7,999 nucleotides of DNA. Source: Treponema sp. (GTDB lineage Bacteria > Spirochaetota > Spirochaetia > Treponematales > Breznakiellaceae). This document shows positions 5,223 through 7,999 of this stretch, piece after piece (position 1 is the stretch's first letter; each line of letters starts with the position of its first letter). The translations under genes and the position numbers were made by a program. The DNA lies in NCBI GenBank assembly GCA_031268125.1, contig JAIRXT010000016.1, positions 1 through 7,999 of the forward strand, written 5' to 3'. Under the pieces are notes generated by a model that was not told where the DNA came from, ran no database searches, and worked only from the letters and a program-made list of their open reading frames with translations.

Positions 5223-5504
5223 ATGCCCCGTCCTCAAAAGCCCTTCTTTACACGTAGAAGGAACGACTCAAAGACCTTTCTATGACATCGAAACTAATCC
5301 CCGGAACGCCTCAAAGAACCGGCCTTATTCCCTGGGGACACTGGATACCTATAAAACCTATTACAATACTCATATTAAGAATGATCCCCTTACGGGGCTG
5401 CTTATGTCCGAAGTGGACGAGGATGATATCTCCAAAAGAAATCAGGGTTTCACGGATCGGGTGAATTTTGAAACAGCATCAGTACGTTTAAACTTCCCGG
5501 TGTA
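5223..5504 (+). pseudogene. decayed tyrosine recombinase (phage-type integrase) remnant
   Basis: An ATG at 5223, preceded by GGAGG at 5216-5220, opens MPRPQKPFFTRRRNDSKTF, typical of a basic arm-binding N-terminus. The frame then hits TGA at 5283-5285. Moving one base forward at 5280/5281, the reading continues as YDIETNPRNASKNRPYS and then the stretch LDTYKTYYNTHI...MSEVDEDDI, which looks like the SAM-like core-binding domain of tyrosine recombinases. Similarity fades after about 5420. The catalytic domain with its R-H-R-Y residues is absent, and the sense frame runs into the 3' end of the opposite-strand permease. The arm-binding part is far too short, so an internal deletion at the frameshift is more likely than a single-base indel. 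Its position 95 bp from a tRNA suggests a past integration at or near that tRNA. Assignment is from pattern recognition without an alignment. Confidence 0.62.
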
Positions 5505-6344
5505 CTACCCTTTAATCGCCCCCGCGGTAACGCCTTTGATGATCTTTTCCGACAGCAGGATGTAGAGAACGAAGGTCGGCAGAAAAACAATGACCACGCT
5601 GGCAAACATTCCGCCCCAGTCGCCGGTATACCGCATGGACTGGATCATGCTGTACAGGCCCACCGCGACCGGGCGCACGGTGGACCGGTTGGCAAAGATC
5701 AGGGACATAAAGTATTCGTTCCAGATGGTGATGAAGTTGAAGATGGATACGGTGATAATGCCGGGCTGGACCAGGGGGAACATGATCCGCCAGAAGGTTC
5801 CAAAGGGGGAACAGCCGTCTATGGCCGCGGCTTCCTCGTAGGTAAAGGACAGGTTTTTAAAAAAGGCCAGCAGGAAGAAGATACCAAAGGGAACGTTCAT
5901 TGCCGTGTAGAGGAACATCAGCACCCAGCGGTTGTTGGTGAGCCGCAACATGGAGACCAGGCCGAACAAGGGCATGATGATCATGATAACCGGGATGCCC
6001 AGGGCAGCAGCGAACATACTCTGGATAAGACCGCGCCCGGGGAAGCGGTAACGAGAAAGGACGTATGCCGCCGGAGAGGAAATCAAAATGATGGCCGTAC
6101 AGGACACCACCGTGTAGAGCAGGGAATTCATAAAAAAAACCGACACCCGTTGGGTAGTCCAGGCTTTGACATAATTTTCAAAATGAAGGCCGCTTTGAAA
6201 GGCGAACATATGATCGGAAAATATTTCCGGCGATGTTGACAGGGACGCGAAAAAAACCCAGCCGATAAGTACAAAGGTAAAGATAACCCACAGGCTTACC
6301 AAGGCGTATCCCGCGGCCTGAGAAAAGCGTCTTGTTACCGGCAT
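5505..6344 (-). CDS. ABC sugar transporter permease, MalG/UgpE type
   Basis: Inner-membrane permease of 279 residues, one half of the channel of a CUT1-family carbohydrate importer. I chose ATG 6344 because AGGAGG lies six bases upstream and overlaps the TAG of the preceding permease; a longer frame to 6398 would overlap that gene by 44 nt and add an Arg-rich, non-hydrophobic tail. About six hydrophobic segments are visible, near residues 10-34, 72-95, 107-130, 140-163, 195-215 and 246-266. The cytoplasmic EAA loop, which docks the ATPase, reads EAAAIDGCSPFGTFWRIMFP at 171-190. Residues HFENYVKAW (54-62) are typical of the region between the first and second segments. It is the last visible gene of the transporter operon; no ATPase gene follows, so a shared ATPase encoded elsewhere is likely. 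Its 3' end abuts the integrase relic. Confidence 0.93.
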   Translation of the reverse strand: MPVTRRFSQAAGYALVSLWVIFTFVLIGWVFFASLSTSPEIFSDHMFAFQSGLHFENYVKAWTTQRVSVFFMNSLLYTVVSCTAIILISSPAAYVLSRYRFPGRGLIQSMFAAALGIPVIMIIMPLFGLVSMLRLTNNRWVLMFLYTAMNVPFGIFFLLAFFKNLSFTYEEAAAIDGCSPFGTFWRIMFPLVQPGIITVSIFNFITIWNEYFMSLIFANRSTVRPVAVGLYSMIQSMRYTGDWGGMFASVVIVFLPTFVLYILLSEKIIKGVTAGAIKG

Positions 6345-6354
6345 ACCGCGCCTC

Positions 6355-7278
6355 CTACAGTTCCGCGTCGTCGTTTTTGACGATGCGGCTTGTGGCAAAA
6401 AACACGACCACCACGATAAAAGCGAGGATCACGCCTATGGCCGCCCCCGCGCCGGAATCCCGGGCTGTCGCGGTGGCAGATGAAGCGCCAAAGACCAACT
6501 CGTACATATAGTTCATGGGCGCTACCGTATCGTTGGAAAGGTTTACCGGACTAAAAAGCTGGCCCCACACGAAAAAACCAACGGTGAACACGGTCCACAT
6601 AACAATATTGGTGCGGATAACTCCCCGAAGGTTGGGGACGGTTACATAAATAAAACGCTGTAATCCGTTGGCCCCGGCGAGGTAGGCGGCCTCATAGTAA
6701 TCCCGGGGGATCTGTTCTATGCCGCTCATAAAGATGAGCATATGGTAGCCCACCATACCGAAACAGTAGGCCGCGAGCATACTCCAAAACAGATTACCCG
6801 GCGCGGTCCAAAGGGTCCGGCTTGCCCCCTCCATTCCAAGAAAGGAAAAGACATTGTGAAGCAGGCCGTAATCGGAATTATACACATAATTGATCCACAT
6901 GGTTCCCATGGCAACCGCGCTGACCACATTGGGAAGGTAGATGGCACTACGAAAAAATTTAACAGCATGCTGCTGTCCGCCGGGATTGTTGGTGAGGATC
7001 ACCGCAAACAACAGGGCCAGGAACATCACGCCGCAGCCTCCGGCGAACCAGATTCTGCCGATATTTTTCAGGGACTGGAGAAAGATGGGGGTGGTAAAAA
7101 GTTTGAGATAATTGCCGAACCCGGTAAAGACCCATTTTGCTACCGGGTCCGACACGCTTTCTACCTTGAAGAAACTCATCACCAGGGTTCGGAAGGTGGG
7201 ATACAGAAAGACCAGTACATAACAAATTACCGCCGGAGCGAGAAACGTGATAATAACCGGTTTATTGGGTTTCAGCAT
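6355..7278 (-). CDS. ABC sugar transporter permease, MalF/UgpA type
   Basis: Inner-membrane permease of 307 residues and partner of the MalG-type subunit encoded next. ATG 7278 is preceded by GGAGGG about four bases upstream. Hydrophobic segments are visible near residues 8-28, 76-96, 113-134, 162-184, 222-243 and 277-295. The ATPase-docking EAA loop reads EAAYLAGANGLQRFIYVTVP at 196-215. The C-terminus ends with charged NDDAEL. The stop codon TAG (6357-6355) overlaps the ribosome site of the next gene, so the two are translationally linked. It follows the solute-binding protein gene by 44 nt, the usual CUT1 operon order. The transported sugar cannot be read from sequence. Confidence 0.94.
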   Translation of the reverse strand: MLKPNKPVIITFLAPAVICYVLVFLYPTFRTLVMSFFKVESVSDPVAKWVFTGFGNYLKLFTTPIFLQSLKNIGRIWFAGGCGVMFLALLFAVILTNNPGGQQHAVKFFRSAIYLPNVVSAVAMGTMWINYVYNSDYGLLHNVFSFLGMEGASRTLWTAPGNLFWSMLAAYCFGMVGYHMLIFMSGIEQIPRDYYEAAYLAGANGLQRFIYVTVPNLRGVIRTNIVMWTVFTVGFFVWGQLFSPVNLSNDTVAPMNYMYELVFGASSATATARDSGAGAAIGVILAFIVVVVFFATSRIVKNDDAEL

Positions 7279-7322
7279 ACACCCTCCAATCCTGATGTTT
7301 TTTGTGTGCCCTGTTACACAGC

Positions 7323-7999
7323 TTACCGGGCCATGTTCGCGGCGAACTGATCGGCGGTCAAATTACCCGCCACAAGGCGCGCGAAATTTTCTTTGATCTT
7401 CGCGTTGATGTCAGGGTTATCTTCCATCCCCACGGCCCAGGGAAGCCGCGTGGTAGTGGCGTCCACTACTTCCTTTGCGTCGGCCAGAGCGGGCGGCCAT
7501 TGGGAGGTGTTCCCCATGGGAATGCCGATACTTTCGGTCGCCAAGGCCGCGTCCCATTCGCCCGTGGTAAGCCAGACAATAAAGCGGAAGGCTTCTTCCG
7601 GGTGCTTGGTGTTTTTGTTGATCCCAAAACTCTGGGAACCGAAGTTGTTCGCGGTAATGCCGTCGCCATTGGGCCCTATGGCAGGCCAGGCAAAGGCGCC
7701 CCAATTCATGTTGGGAGCGTTTCCTTTGATCTCATTGGGAAGCCAGGTGCCGTTGAGGTACATGGCGACCCGGCCGGCGGCGATTTCTTCAACCTGTCCC
7801 GCCGGGTAGATATTCGACGCGGCCCTGGCGCTGATGTATCCGTTCTTCGCCATGTTTTCCCAGATGCGGCCGAATTCAAGGGTTTGCGGGCCGGTAAAAT
7901 CGTTGTTGTTTACCATAGCCAATGTGGCGTCCATACCAATAAGGCGGTCAATGGTATACCCGAAAAGGCAGGCCATGTAGGCGTCGTCCACCGTGATGC
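7323..7999 (-). CDS. ABC sugar transporter solute-binding protein, C-terminal part
   Basis: Extracellular (periplasmic or lipid-anchored) family 1 solute-binding protein that captures substrate for the two permeases. Only the last 224 residues lie in the window; the frame is open to the right edge and the first complete codons read I-T-V, so the GTG at 7991 is an internal Val, not a start. The signal peptide is outside. Typical features are GRVAMYLNGTWLPNEI, where the Trp often stacks on sugar, WGAFAWPAIGPNGDG, then NKNTKHPEEAFRFIVWLTTGEW, the common hinge/C-lobe helix that follows a conserved 'aFGINKNTKHPE' strand. The protein ends ADQFAANMAR. TAA at 7325-7323 is followed 44 nt later by the first permease gene. 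Substrate unknown; Trp-rich lobes favour a carbohydrate. Confidence 0.92.
   Translation of the reverse strand, partial: ITVDDAYMACLFGYTIDRLIGMDATLAMVNNNDFTGPQTLEFGRIWENMAKNGYISARAASNIYPAGQVEEIAAGRVAMYLNGTWLPNEIKGNAPNMNWGAFAWPAIGPNGDGITANNFGSQSFGINKNTKHPEEAFRFIVWLTTGEWDAALATESIGIPMGNTSQWPPALADAKEVVDATTTRLPWAVGMEDNPDINAKIKENFARLVAGNLTADQFAANMAR

Noticed and set aside
6345..6398. N-terminal extension of the MalG-type permease to 6398
   Set aside because: Would overlap the upstream permease by 44 nt, adds a non-hydrophobic Arg-rich segment and ignores the ideal AGGAGG site before ATG 6344.
1..7999. CRISPR array or phage structural genes
   Set aside because: No regularly spaced direct repeats and no phage proteins other than the integrase relic were seen.

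Overview
The window reads as a chromosomal stretch from a GC-moderate bacterium. A termite-gut-type Treponema or another spirochaete is my best guess. That is inferred from the eukaryote-like (type II) isocitrate dehydrogenase, the sugar transporter/oxidoreductase gene style and the flavour of a decayed integrase; no single sequence here proves it. The protein genes are GC-rich with strong GGAGG-type ribosome sites, while the 4.5-5.5 kb region is visibly more AT-rich.

Layout. 1-1182 (+): isocitrate dehydrogenase, probably cut at its 5' end by the window edge. It converges, with 16 nt between, on a minus-strand group read from right to left: a Gfo/Idh/MocA oxidoreductase (4475-3390), a second one (3280-2252), a possible 40-residue mini-ORF (2194-2072) and an RpiR-family sugar-phosphate-sensing regulator (2068-1199). 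From 4476 to 5054 there is no convincing gene. This stretch holds a nested inverted repeat (4539-4664) and then five further hairpins, an unusual content for a region lying between divergent transcription units. 5055-5128 (+) is a CAU-anticodon tRNA, more like tRNA-Ile2 than elongator tRNA-Met, followed by a perfect 12-bp hairpin. 5223-5504 (+) is the frameshifted and truncated relic of a tyrosine recombinase, probably the scar of an element once integrated beside the tRNA. From 5505 to the right edge an ABC sugar-import operon runs on the minus strand: solute-binding protein (partial), MalF-type permease, MalG-type permease.

How the genes may work together (inference): the binding protein and two permeases would import a sugar or polyol. 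The two NAD(P)-dependent oxidoreductases would oxidise or epimerise it, and RpiR would sense a phosphorylated or amino-sugar intermediate and control the set. No ATPase subunit lies in the window, so a shared MsmK/UgpC-type ATPase elsewhere would be needed. The tRNA/hairpin/integrase-scar segment splits what may once have been one catabolic locus. A 12-nt motif, TGAGAATTGCTG, lies upstream of both oxidoreductase genes in the same relative orientation and recurs inverted at 4653-4664.
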